Positions 21,807-29,209 of a DNA stretch of 44,855 nt are shown one piece after another. A program made the position numbers and the translations under genes. A model generated the notes under the pieces. The model was not told the DNA's origin, searched no databases, and saw nothing but the letters and a program-made list of their open reading frames with translations. Numbering within the stretch: the first letter of the stretch is position 1; each line of letters starts with the position of its first letter. This DNA is from CALJIC01 sp039805565 (GTDB lineage: Bacteria; Chloroflexota; Chloroflexia; Chloroflexales; Roseiflexaceae). The DNA lies in NCBI GenBank assembly GCA_039805565.1, contig JBDLTZ010000192.1, forward strand, positions 1 to 44,855, in the 5' to 3' direction.

Positions 21807-22319
21807 TCACGCACCGCGCACCGTGTCCAGCAGGCGCAGCCGCGCGATCTTACCGATCTCGCCGATCGCCGTCGCCACCTCGGCCTCGCGCTCGTTCGGC
21901 AGCCGTGCCGCGAACTGCGCCAGGATGCCGGCCTTGTCGTGCTCGCGGACGCAGATCACGAACGGGAAGGCGAAGCGTTCGCGGTAGGCCTGGTTGAGGC
22001 GCGTGAAGGTGGCGAACTCCTCGGGCGTGAGGCGATCGAGGCCGGCCGACGCCTGCTCGCGGGACGACTCGGGGGTGAGCTCGCGGGCCACCGCCGCGCG
22101 GCCGGCGAGGTCAGGGTGGGCGCGGATGAGCGCGATCTGGGACTCGAGCGGGGCGGCCTCCACGGTGCGGCAGAGCGCGGCGTGCAGCTCCTCGGGGCTG
22201 GCGAAGGGGCGCGCCGTCCAGGTCTCGGCCGCGATCCAGGGCGACCCCTCGAACAGGAAGCCAAGCCGCGCGGCGAACTGCTCGCGGTCAAGTGCGTTGA
22301 TGTCATGCAGCGTGAGCAT
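21807..22319 (-). CDS. uraD: 2-oxo-4-hydroxy-4-carboxy-5-ureidoimidazoline (OHCU) decarboxylase
   Basis: UraD converts OHCU to S-allantoin, the third step after urate oxidation. The 170-aa product starts MLTLHDINALDREQF and contains FEGSPWIAAETW, the catalytic-His motif RAHPDLAGRAA, and RFAFPFVICVREHDK, all conserved in the family. The start at 22319 is chosen over 22358 because AAAGGAA lies upstream and homologues begin here. It is the first gene of the reverse purine set. The partner hydroxyisourate hydrolase, which makes its substrate, is not fused to it and not found nearby. Confidence 0.92.
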   Translation of the reverse strand: MLTLHDINALDREQFAARLGFLFEGSPWIAAETWTARPFASPEELHAALCRTVEAAPLESQIALIRAHPDLAGRAAVARELTPESSREQASAGLDRLTPEEFATFTRLNQAYRERFAFPFVICVREHDKAGILAQFAARLPNEREAEVATAIGEIGKIARLRLLDTVRGA

Positions 22320-22399
22320 AACGGCGAGTTCCTTTCTGCGGCCTGGGGGTGGTCGCATAAGGATACCGAATCGGCCGCAGAATGTCCAGCGCCCTGGCC

Positions 22400-24439
22400 T
22401 CAGCCGAGGCCCTCCGCGAGCAGCGGCAGACAGATGGTGAAGGTGCTGCCCCGCCCCTCGACGCTCTCGACCGTCACGGAGCCGCCGTGGAGCGTGACGA
22501 TCTCATGCACGACGTACAGCCCGACGCCCATGCCGCCGAAGACCTGCTCGCTGACATTGGTGGCGCGGTAGAAGCGCTGGAACAGGTGCGGCAGCGCGGC
22601 CTGCGGTATGCCGATGCCCTCGTCGCGCACCGTCACGCAGGCGCGGCCGCCGATTCGATCGACCCGGACATTCACGGCCCCACCCATCGGGGAGTACTTG
22701 GCGGCATTACTGAGCAGGTTATGCACCACCTGCTCCAGCCGCAGCGCGTCGCCGTCCACCACCAGCGGCTCCGGCGCGAGGGTGAGCAGCAGGGTGTGGC
22801 GGTCGAGGGTCGGCTGGATCTCCTCGACGACTCGCCGTACCAGCGCGCGCAGGTCCAGCGGCGCGCGCTCGAGACTGAGCTGTCCCTGCTCGAGACGCGC
22901 GATGTCGAGCAGCCCACTCACCATCGCGCTCATGCGCTGAGCCTGCGCGACGACCACCTCCACCGTACGGCGGTCACGCTCGCCGAGGGTGCCATCGCGC
23001 GCCGTGCGGCGCTGGAGCAGCTGCACATGCCCGAAGAGCGCCGTCAGCGGCGTCTTCAGCTCGTGCGCGGCCACCGAGAAAAAGACATCGCGCAGCCGAA
23101 TCGCCTCCTGTGCCATGCGGTAGAGGCGGGCGTTCTCGATCGCCATCGCCGCACGGCGGGCGAGCTCGACCACCAGCGCCAGGTCGTCGTCATCGTAGCG
23201 GCGCTTGGACTCGGCGGACCCGATCATGAGCGCGCCGAAGGTCCGGTTGCCGGCGCGCATCGGGCCGATGACGTACGAGCGCGAGCCGATGGCCTGCAGC
23301 AGCGCGAGGTGCTCGTTGTCCTTGGCCAGCAGCGTGAGGAGCTCGGGGTCAACCTCGCCGCGCACGGGCTGCCCACCGCGGAGAACACTGGCCACAGGTC
23401 CGGGGCCATTCAGGTCCAGCGGGTAGCGCTCCTCAATCTGGCGAAGAAACACTTCCTTCGCGGGATCGGCGTGGGCCACGGCGACGCGCTGCACCGCGCC
23501 CTCCTCCACCAGGTACATAATGCAGAAGTCGGCGTGGGATGGCACAACCAGGTGGGCGACGCGCGCCAGGGTGGTGTCGTAGTCGAGCGAGGACTCGAGC
23601 AGGGCGCTGGTCTCGAGGAGCAGCTGCTGCGCCGCCGCCGCCCGGGTTCGCGCCGTGATATCGCTCACCAGCACGGCGAAGCCGCGCACCTCCCCCGTGG
23701 CCACATCCGGGACGTAGGTGGCCTCGATCGCACGCGTCCCACCGTCGCGGTAGGGCGCCACCGCCTCGAACGACGCCGCCCGACCGGCGAGGGCGGCCTC
23801 GACGTGCGGGCGCAGCACCGCGTAGGCCTCGTCGCCGAGCACCTCGCGCATGGTCCGGCCGGTGATCTCATCGCGGGAGTGGCCGAACCAGAGCTCGTAG
23901 GCCCGGTTGTTGAAGCGGTAGCGCCCCTCGCGGTCCACGTACGAGATGAGCACCGGCAGCGAGTCGGCGATCAGGCGCAGCTGGGCCTCACTGGCTTGCA
24001 CGGCGGCCTCGGCGCGGTAGCGATCGGTGAGCTCGATCCCGGCGGCGAGGAGCGAAGAGACGGCGCCGCGCTCATCGATCAGGGGGGTCAGGCTCCACTG
24101 GTAGTAGCGCGGCGCGGCGCCCGGGGTCATGACGGCGGCGTACTCGTTGGTCACGTATGGGGAGCGGGAGGCCAGCACCTGCTCGAAGATGGTCCGGATC
24201 GCCCGGTACGACCTGTCGTCGAACAGCTCACGGAGCGTCACGCCCACCACCGAACCGCGCTCCTGCAGGGCCAGGCCCACCATCGAGAGAAAGCGGGCGT
24301 TGTGGCGAACACAGCGGAAATCCGGGCTCACGTCGTACACCGTCAGCCCGACGGGCATGTGCTCGAACACGGCCTCGAGGTCGAGCGAGAACGTCGGCAG
24401 AGCACGACCAGCGGTGGCAGGAGGTTCTTGAAACGCCAT
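22400..24439 (-). CDS. PAS-PAS-GAF sensor histidine kinase
   Basis: This 679-aa cytoplasmic-type sensor has no membrane segments. Domains in order are PAS (about 20-135), PAS (about 150-262, with GRYRFNNRAYELWFG), GAF (about 275-435), HisKA with the phospho-acceptor in SVAAHELKTPLTALF (His459), and HATPase with LLSNAAKYSP (N box), DEGIGIP (G1) and GMGVGLYVV (G2). The frame is open for 400 codons further upstream, but that part is antisense to the luciferase-like gene. The ATG at 24439, with GGAGG 5 nt before it, is clearly the start. It lies 80 nt upstream of uraD on the same strand, and no response regulator is adjacent. Confidence 0.92.
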   Translation of the reverse strand: MAFQEPPATAGRALPTFSLDLEAVFEHMPVGLTVYDVSPDFRCVRHNARFLSMVGLALQERGSVVGVTLRELFDDRSYRAIRTIFEQVLASRSPYVTNEYAAVMTPGAAPRYYQWSLTPLIDERGAVSSLLAAGIELTDRYRAEAAVQASEAQLRLIADSLPVLISYVDREGRYRFNNRAYELWFGHSRDEITGRTMREVLGDEAYAVLRPHVEAALAGRAASFEAVAPYRDGGTRAIEATYVPDVATGEVRGFAVLVSDITARTRAAAAQQLLLETSALLESSLDYDTTLARVAHLVVPSHADFCIMYLVEEGAVQRVAVAHADPAKEVFLRQIEERYPLDLNGPGPVASVLRGGQPVRGEVDPELLTLLAKDNEHLALLQAIGSRSYVIGPMRAGNRTFGALMIGSAESKRRYDDDDLALVVELARRAAMAIENARLYRMAQEAIRLRDVFFSVAAHELKTPLTALFGHVQLLQRRTARDGTLGERDRRTVEVVVAQAQRMSAMVSGLLDIARLEQGQLSLERAPLDLRALVRRVVEEIQPTLDRHTLLLTLAPEPLVVDGDALRLEQVVHNLLSNAAKYSPMGGAVNVRVDRIGGRACVTVRDEGIGIPQAALPHLFQRFYRATNVSEQVFGGMGVGLYVVHEIVTLHGGSVTVESVEGRGSTFTICLPLLAEGLG

Positions 24440-24571
24440 GTGCGCCTCCGGACAGGCGCGGCACGCCAGAGGGCTGGCCAGAGAGACCGGGCGAGGGCGT
24501 CGAGCTTGGACTGGTCGCCCGACACAAGCACCTGTGGAGGCGGCTGCGCGGGTAAGGACGGGATGCTTCGT

Positions 24572-24580
24572 AGTATAGCA
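24572..24580 (-). promoter_or_regulatory. Extended -10 promoter for the histidine kinase
   Basis: TGCTATACT on the minus strand, identical to the element upstream of the MBL hydrolase gene. It gives a leader of about 125 nt. Confidence 0.5.
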
Positions 24581-24676
24581 CGGCGTGCGAGGGTGGCGCC
24601 GGGCACAGAAGTTGCTCCCCGGTAGGGGTGCGGCGTCCCGCAGAGACGGCGTCGCCCCGTGAGAGGAGGAGCGCAG

Positions 24677-25633
24677 GTGCCGCTGATCGGCTATCACGCA
24701 TCGCACGAGCAGTTCGCGCCGAGCGAGCTGCTGGTGTGCGCCCAGGCGGCCGAGCGGGCCGGCTTCCGCGCCGCCATGTGCTCGGACCACCTCTACCCCT
24801 GGAGCGAGCGCCAGGGCCACGCCGGGTTCGCCTGGAGCTGGCTCGGCGCCGCGCTGCAGGCCACCGCGCTGCCCTTCGGCGTGTTCAACGCGCCGGGCTA
24901 CCGCTACCACCCGGCGATCATCGCGCAGGCCTGCGCCACGCTGGCCGAGATGTTCCCCGGCCGATTCTGGATCGCCGTGGGCAGCGGCGAGGCCGTGAAC
25001 GAGCACGTCACCGGCGAGGCGTGGCCGCCCAAGGCCGAGCGCAACGCCCGCCTGCGCGAGTGCGTTGACGTGATGCGGGCGCTGTGGGCCGGCGAGAGCG
25101 TGACCTACTGCGGGCACGTCACGGTGCTGGACGCGAGGCTCTACACGCGCCCTGCCAGCCCACCCCCGGTGGTGGGCGGCGCCCTCACGCCCGAGACGGC
25201 CGCATGGCTCGGCGGCTGGGCCGATGGGCTGGTGACGGTGAACCAGCCGCCTGAGGCGCTGCGTCGCGTGGTGGATGCCTTCCGCGCGGGCGGCGGCGAG
25301 GGCAAGCCGCTGGCGCTCCAGGTCAAGCTCTCCTTCGCCGCCACGGACGCGGAGGCGCGGCGGGAGGCGCACGAGCAGTGGCGCACCAACATCTTCCCCA
25401 GCAGCGTGCTCGCCGAGCTCCGCACCGTGCCGCAGTTCGACGCCGCCGCGCAGTTCGTGCGGCCGGACGACATGGACGCGCACATCCACATCTCCGCCGA
25501 CCTGGCGCGCCACGTGGACTGGCTGCGCGCCTACGCCGAGATGGGCTTCGACGAGCTCTACCTGCACAATGTCGGCCGCAACCAGCGCGCCTTCATCGAG
25601 GCGTTCGGCGAGCGCGTTCTGCCGGAGCTGTAG
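24677..25633 (+). CDS. Luciferase-like (LLM class) flavin/F420-dependent oxidoreductase
   Basis: The 318-aa product is a TIM-barrel luciferase-like monooxygenase-family protein. MPLIGYHASHEQFAPSELL, MCSDHLYPW, FGVFNAPGYRYHPAIIAQ and RFWIAVGSGEAVNEHV match the F420/FMN subgroup that includes glucose-6-phosphate-dehydrogenase-like members. The GTG at 24677 has AGGAGGA 6 nt upstream; the GTG at 24659 lies before that signal and is rejected. Four bases separate it from the GH13 gene, so the two are almost certainly one transcript and may act on related sugars. The cofactor cannot be decided from sequence. Confidence 0.85.
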   Translation: MPLIGYHASHEQFAPSELLVCAQAAERAGFRAAMCSDHLYPWSERQGHAGFAWSWLGAALQATALPFGVFNAPGYRYHPAIIAQACATLAEMFPGRFWIAVGSGEAVNEHVTGEAWPPKAERNARLRECVDVMRALWAGESVTYCGHVTVLDARLYTRPASPPPVVGGALTPETAAWLGGWADGLVTVNQPPEALRRVVDAFRAGGGEGKPLALQVKLSFAATDAEARREAHEQWRTNIFPSSVLAELRTVPQFDAAAQFVRPDDMDAHIHISADLARHVDWLRAYAEMGFDELYLHNVGRNQRAFIEAFGERVLPEL

Positions 25634-25636
25634 GCC

Positions 25637-27298
25637 ATGCACGACCTCTGGTACAAGAGCAGCGTCATCTACTGCGTGGACGTCGAGACGTTCCAGGACT
25701 CAGACGGCGACGGCGTAGGCGACTTCCGCGGCCTGACCACCCGGCTCGACTACCTGGCGCGGCTCGGCATCACCTGCGTCTGGCTGCTGCCGTTCTACCC
25801 CACCCCGAACCGCGACAACGGCTACGACGTGCTGGACTACTACGGGGTGGACCCGCGCCTCGGCTCGCTCGGCGACTTCGTCGAGTTCACCCGCCAGGCC
25901 CGCGAGCGCGGCATGCGGATCATCATCGACCTGGTGGTGAACCACACCTCCGACCAGCACCCCTGGTTCCAGGCCGCCCGCAGCGACCCGTCCTCGCGCT
26001 TCCGCGAGTTCTACGTCTGGGCCGAGGAGCGCCCACCGGACCACGCCGAGGGGGTGGTGTTCCCCGGCGTACAGGAGACCACCTGGAGCTACGACGATGC
26101 GGCCGGCCTGTTCTACCACCACCGATTCTACAAGCACCAGCCGGACCTCAACATCGCCAGCCCGGCCGTGCGCGAGGAGATCTGCAAGGCGATGGGCTTC
26201 TGGCTGGCCTTGGGCGTCGACGGCTTCCGGGTGGACGCCGCGCCGTTCCTGATCGAGCTGCCGCACGGCGGCGAGGAGGAGCGCCAGCAGTACGCCTACC
26301 TCGAGGAGCTGCGCCAGTTCCTCTCCTGGCGCCGCGGTGACGCGATCATGCTTGCCGAGGCCAATGTGGAGATGGGGGTGATCACGCAGTACTTCGGCGA
26401 CGACGACCGCATGCACATGCTATTCAACTTCTACGTCAACCAGCACCTGTTCCTGGCACTGGCGCGCGGGCAGGCCGAGCCGATCGCGCGCGCTCTGGCG
26501 CAGCTGCCGCCGCTGCCCCCCACGGGCCAGTGGGCCGAGTTCATCCGCAACCACGACGAGCTCGACCTGGGGCGGCTGAGCGACGAGGAGCGCGACGAGG
26601 TCTTCCGCGCCTTCGCGCCGGAGGAGCACATGCAGCTCTACCAGCGCGGCATCCGGCGCCGCCTGGCCCCCATGCTCGGCGGCGACCAGCGCCGGCTGAA
26701 GCTGGCCTACAGCCTGATGCTGACCCTGCCGGGCACGCCGGTCTTCTGGTATGGCGAGGAGATCGGCATGGGCGAGGACCTGTCGCTGCCGGAGCGCAAC
26801 AGCGTCCGCACGCCGATGCCGTGGTCTGACGAGGCGAACGGGGGCTTCTCCGACGCGCCGCCCGACAAGCTGGTGCGCGCGGTGGCCGACGGCGACGATC
26901 TAGGCTTCCGGCAGGTGAACGTCCGCGCCCAGCGGCACGACCCCGGCTCGCTGCTGCGCTGGCTGGAGCACGCGATCCACGCGCGCCAGGAGATCCCTGA
27001 GTTCGGTCGGGGGACGTGGCGGGTGCTCGAGACCGACAGCCCGGCGGCGCTGGCGATCTGCTACGCCTGGCGCGAGGGCGTGGTGATCGCGCTGCACAAC
27101 CTGTCCCCCGACGCGGCCGAGGTGATAGTCGATCTGGGGCAGGGGGACAACCGCCACCTGATCGACCTGCTGGACAACGGCCGGCGCGAGACAGTGTCGG
27201 GCACGCGGCACCGGCTGGAGCTGGAGGGGTACGGCTGCCGCTGGCTGCGGCTCGGGGGCCAGGGACGCGTCGAGGAGGGTGCGTCCCCGGCCGGGTAG
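25637..27298 (+). CDS. GH13 alpha-amylase family enzyme, trehalose-synthase-like
   Basis: The 553-aa product has the four GH13 regions: IIDLVVNHTSD (region I), GFRVDAAP with the nucleophile Asp (II), IMLAEANV with the acid/base Glu (III) and FIRNHDELDLG (IV). The opening DLWYKSSVIYCVDVETFQD, HHRFYKHQPDLN and WYGEEIGMGEDLSLPERN resemble trehalose synthase (maltose alpha-D-glucosyltransferase) and its close relatives. A C-terminal beta domain is present, but there is no fused maltokinase. It is translated directly after the luciferase-like gene. Trehalose synthase is likely, but another GH13 isomerase or hydrolase cannot be excluded. Confidence 0.85.
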   Translation: MHDLWYKSSVIYCVDVETFQDSDGDGVGDFRGLTTRLDYLARLGITCVWLLPFYPTPNRDNGYDVLDYYGVDPRLGSLGDFVEFTRQARERGMRIIIDLVVNHTSDQHPWFQAARSDPSSRFREFYVWAEERPPDHAEGVVFPGVQETTWSYDDAAGLFYHHRFYKHQPDLNIASPAVREEICKAMGFWLALGVDGFRVDAAPFLIELPHGGEEERQQYAYLEELRQFLSWRRGDAIMLAEANVEMGVITQYFGDDDRMHMLFNFYVNQHLFLALARGQAEPIARALAQLPPLPPTGQWAEFIRNHDELDLGRLSDEERDEVFRAFAPEEHMQLYQRGIRRRLAPMLGGDQRRLKLAYSLMLTLPGTPVFWYGEEIGMGEDLSLPERNSVRTPMPWSDEANGGFSDAPPDKLVRAVADGDDLGFRQVNVRAQRHDPGSLLRWLEHAIHARQEIPEFGRGTWRVLETDSPAALAICYAWREGVVIALHNLSPDAAEVIVDLGQGDNRHLIDLLDNGRRETVSGTRHRLELEGYGCRWLRLGGQGRVEEGASPAG

Positions 27299-27310
27299 CT
27301 ACGGAGGCGA

Positions 27311-28141
27311 CTACCGCACGCTGATGCGGCGGTAGCGCGCCACCACCAGCATGAATATGCCGTACGCCACCAGGCCCAGCGCCACTATGCCAAGCAGCCA
27401 GCGGCCGTAGGGCTGCCGCGCCAGCGCCTCGAGCGCCCCGGCGACCCCCTCGGCCCGCTCGGCGTCGGCTCTGAGGGCGGCCTGCACCAGGAAGACTCCG
27501 ATCAGCCCGAACACGACGCCGCGCGCCGCGAGCCCCGCCCTGCCGGCGACCGTCGCCCAGCGCTCCTCCGTGGGGCTCATCCGCCCCAGGTTCAGCTGCT
27601 CGCGGAACGACGCGCGGTAGGCCTCGTACAGCTCGTACAGCCCGTAGCCGAGCACACCGATGCCCACAGCGCTAACGAGCCACCGCCCCAGCGGCCACGA
27701 GAGCAGCCGCGCCGTCCAGTCCTGCGTCGAATCCCCGCCGCTGCCCCCGGTCCCGGCCAGGATCTGCACCGCCGTCCAGGCGAGCCCGGCGTGGAGCACG
27801 CCGCTCAGCACCTGCCCCGCGCGTGCCGCGAGCCCCTTCGGCTCGTCTCCCTCGCCCTCGGTATCGAGCGCAGCCTCCGTCACCTTCCAGACGGCGTACC
27901 CGGCGAGGCCGGCGGCCACTAGGGCCAGCGCGATCCGGCCGTACGGCTGCGTGACGATCCACGCCAGCACGCCCCTGCTGTCGGTCGTCGCGCCGCCGCT
28001 GCCGATCGCAGCCTGCGCGGCGAGCGTGCCAATCAGCGCGTACACCACACCCTTGGCCGCGTACCCAAGCCGCGCCAGCCGCTCCACCCACGGAGCGGCG
28101 GCGCGCACCGCCGTCGCTGCCTGCAGCCGGGGATCCCCCAC
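27311..28141 (-). CDS. DUF1206 membrane protein
   Basis: The 276-aa integral membrane protein has about six helices arranged as three DUF1206 repeats, each opening with a Gly-rich helix pair: RLGYAAKGVVYALIGTLAAQ, AGQVLSGVLHAGLAWTAVQI and RAGLAARGVVFGLIGVFLVQ. Repeats 1 and 3 share the PYGRxxLxxVALGLxxY ending. The GTG at 28141 is chosen because GAGGAGA precedes it, and the longer frame to 28258 has no such signal. Function is unknown for the family. It converges on the GH13 gene with only 12 nt between stops, and is divergent from the next gene. Confidence 0.88.
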   Translation of the reverse strand: MGDPRLQAATAVRAAAPWVERLARLGYAAKGVVYALIGTLAAQAAIGSGGATTDSRGVLAWIVTQPYGRIALALVAAGLAGYAVWKVTEAALDTEGEGDEPKGLAARAGQVLSGVLHAGLAWTAVQILAGTGGSGGDSTQDWTARLLSWPLGRWLVSAVGIGVLGYGLYELYEAYRASFREQLNLGRMSPTEERWATVAGRAGLAARGVVFGLIGVFLVQAALRADAERAEGVAGALEALARQPYGRWLLGIVALGLVAYGIFMLVVARYRRISVR

Positions 28142-28330
28142 AGTGGTTCTCCTCTCGCTGTCTCGCGTCCTGCCCGTGAACGGTGCAATCCCCATACCAG
28201 CGTGACGTTGCTCAGAAATCGGATCACAGACGGGCGCGCGGCGGACGGCCGCTGTCATTCAGTCTGGGGGCAGGGTGGTGTAGTCTAGCGACATCAACTG
28301 ACGGCGCTCGCGACACCAAGGAGGAGACCA

Positions 28331-29077
28331 ATGGCAAGCTCGAAGCGCAAGAACTTCCGGCCCGCAGCGGCCGCCCCCGCTGGTACTAGCACGAACACCA
28401 CGATCCACGCGCCGGCGCCGTCCGGCCGGGAGTCCGCCCCGTCTGACGTGCGTGCGGCCTCGGCCGCCAGCCTAGCCGATGAGCGCGCTGGCCTGCGCAG
28501 GCGTCGCACAGCCGCGATTGCGATCCCCGCCGCCCTGCTGCTACTCGTCGCCGCCGCGCTGGCCTACGCCCTGCGCCCCCAGGCCGCCGCGCCGACCGCC
28601 GCGCCTGTGCCGACCGCCGCGCCCGTGCCGACCGCCGTACCGACCGCCGCGCCCGCGCCGACTGCGATCCCCGCCGCAGCAGCGCCGGCCGCACCGGCAG
28701 CCCCCGCCGTCGAGCGCCCGGCAGCGCCCGCCGCGCCAGCCGCGGCCCCGCAGGCGAGCGCAGACCTGTGCGTCGCGATCGCGGGCCTGCCAGTGTACGA
28801 TGGCGCGGCATGCGCCGGCCACGATACCGATGAAGACGACGGCGTGATCAAGCACGAGAACACCTACACCAGCGCGGCGTCGGTGGACGAGGTGCGGCGT
28901 TTCTACGAGGCGGCATTCACAAACGGCGGGTGGACGGTGGCGAAGTTCCGCAACGACACGGACGACGGCTCGTGGTCCTACACCGTGACGCAGGGGACGC
29001 GCGAGCTGAAGGTCGAGATCGAGCAGGAGCAGACACCATCCGGCGCCGTGACGGAGCTGAAGATCACGGAGGAGTGA
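28331..29077 (+). CDS. Single-pass membrane protein with Pro/Ala/Thr stalk, unknown function
   Basis: AAGGAGGAGA lies just before the ATG. The 248-aa product has a basic cytoplasmic N-terminus and one membrane helix (about residues 61-82, AIAIPAALLLLVAAALAYAL). A 60-residue stalk follows with repeated PTAAPVPTAAP and PAAPAAPA units, then an external domain of about 100 residues with two Cys that could form a disulphide (DLCVAIAGLPVYDGAAC). The domain ends in a strand-rich segment (SWSYTVTQGTRELKVEIEQ). The SVDEVRRFYEAAFTNGGWTV helix resembles small secreted domains that use a single amphipathic helix over a sheet, but I do not recognise the family. Confidence 0.75.
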   Translation: MASSKRKNFRPAAAAPAGTSTNTTIHAPAPSGRESAPSDVRAASAASLADERAGLRRRRTAAIAIPAALLLLVAAALAYALRPQAAAPTAAPVPTAAPVPTAVPTAAPAPTAIPAAAAPAAPAAPAVERPAAPAAPAAAPQASADLCVAIAGLPVYDGAACAGHDTDEDDGVIKHENTYTSAASVDEVRRFYEAAFTNGGWTVAKFRNDTDDGSWSYTVTQGTRELKVEIEQEQTPSGAVTELKITEE

Positions 29078-29109
29078 GCGGCTGGAGGAGCGGAGCGGCT
29101 ATCTTGAGG

Positions 29110-29137
29110 GCTGAGTGCTGAGTTTTGAGTATTGAGC
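29110..29137. repeat. Heptamer repeat after the stalk protein gene
   Basis: Four 7-nt units (GCTGAGT twice, TTTGAGT, ATTGAGC), the same family as the array in the Mo-subunit gene, 33 nt past the stop. Confidence 0.65.
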
Positions 29138-29140
29138 GAC

Positions 29141-29177
29141 GGGGTGTGATCGAGCAGCACTGCTTCGATCACACCCC
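29141..29177. terminator. Strong bidirectional hairpin between convergent genes
   Basis: GGGGTGTGATCGA pairs with TCGATCACACCCC (13 bp perfect), and the stem is extended by GCA/TGC across a one-base bulge around a short loop. It sits between the + stalk-protein gene and the reverse kinase operon. C/T-rich sequence follows on the + strand. Confidence 0.7.
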
Positions 29178-29209
29178 TGCTTCCGTCTTCAGGTTCCCGC
29201 GTTCAACCC

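Noticed and set aside
22382..24625. A 747-codon + strand frame opposite the histidine kinase
   Set aside because: Shadow of the kinase gene; composition is His/Arg/Gln-rich and no family motif is visible.
24440..25642. A 400-residue N-terminal extension of the histidine kinase
   Set aside because: It is antisense to the luciferase-like gene. The ATG at 24439 has GGAGG at the right spacing, and the PAS domain begins there.
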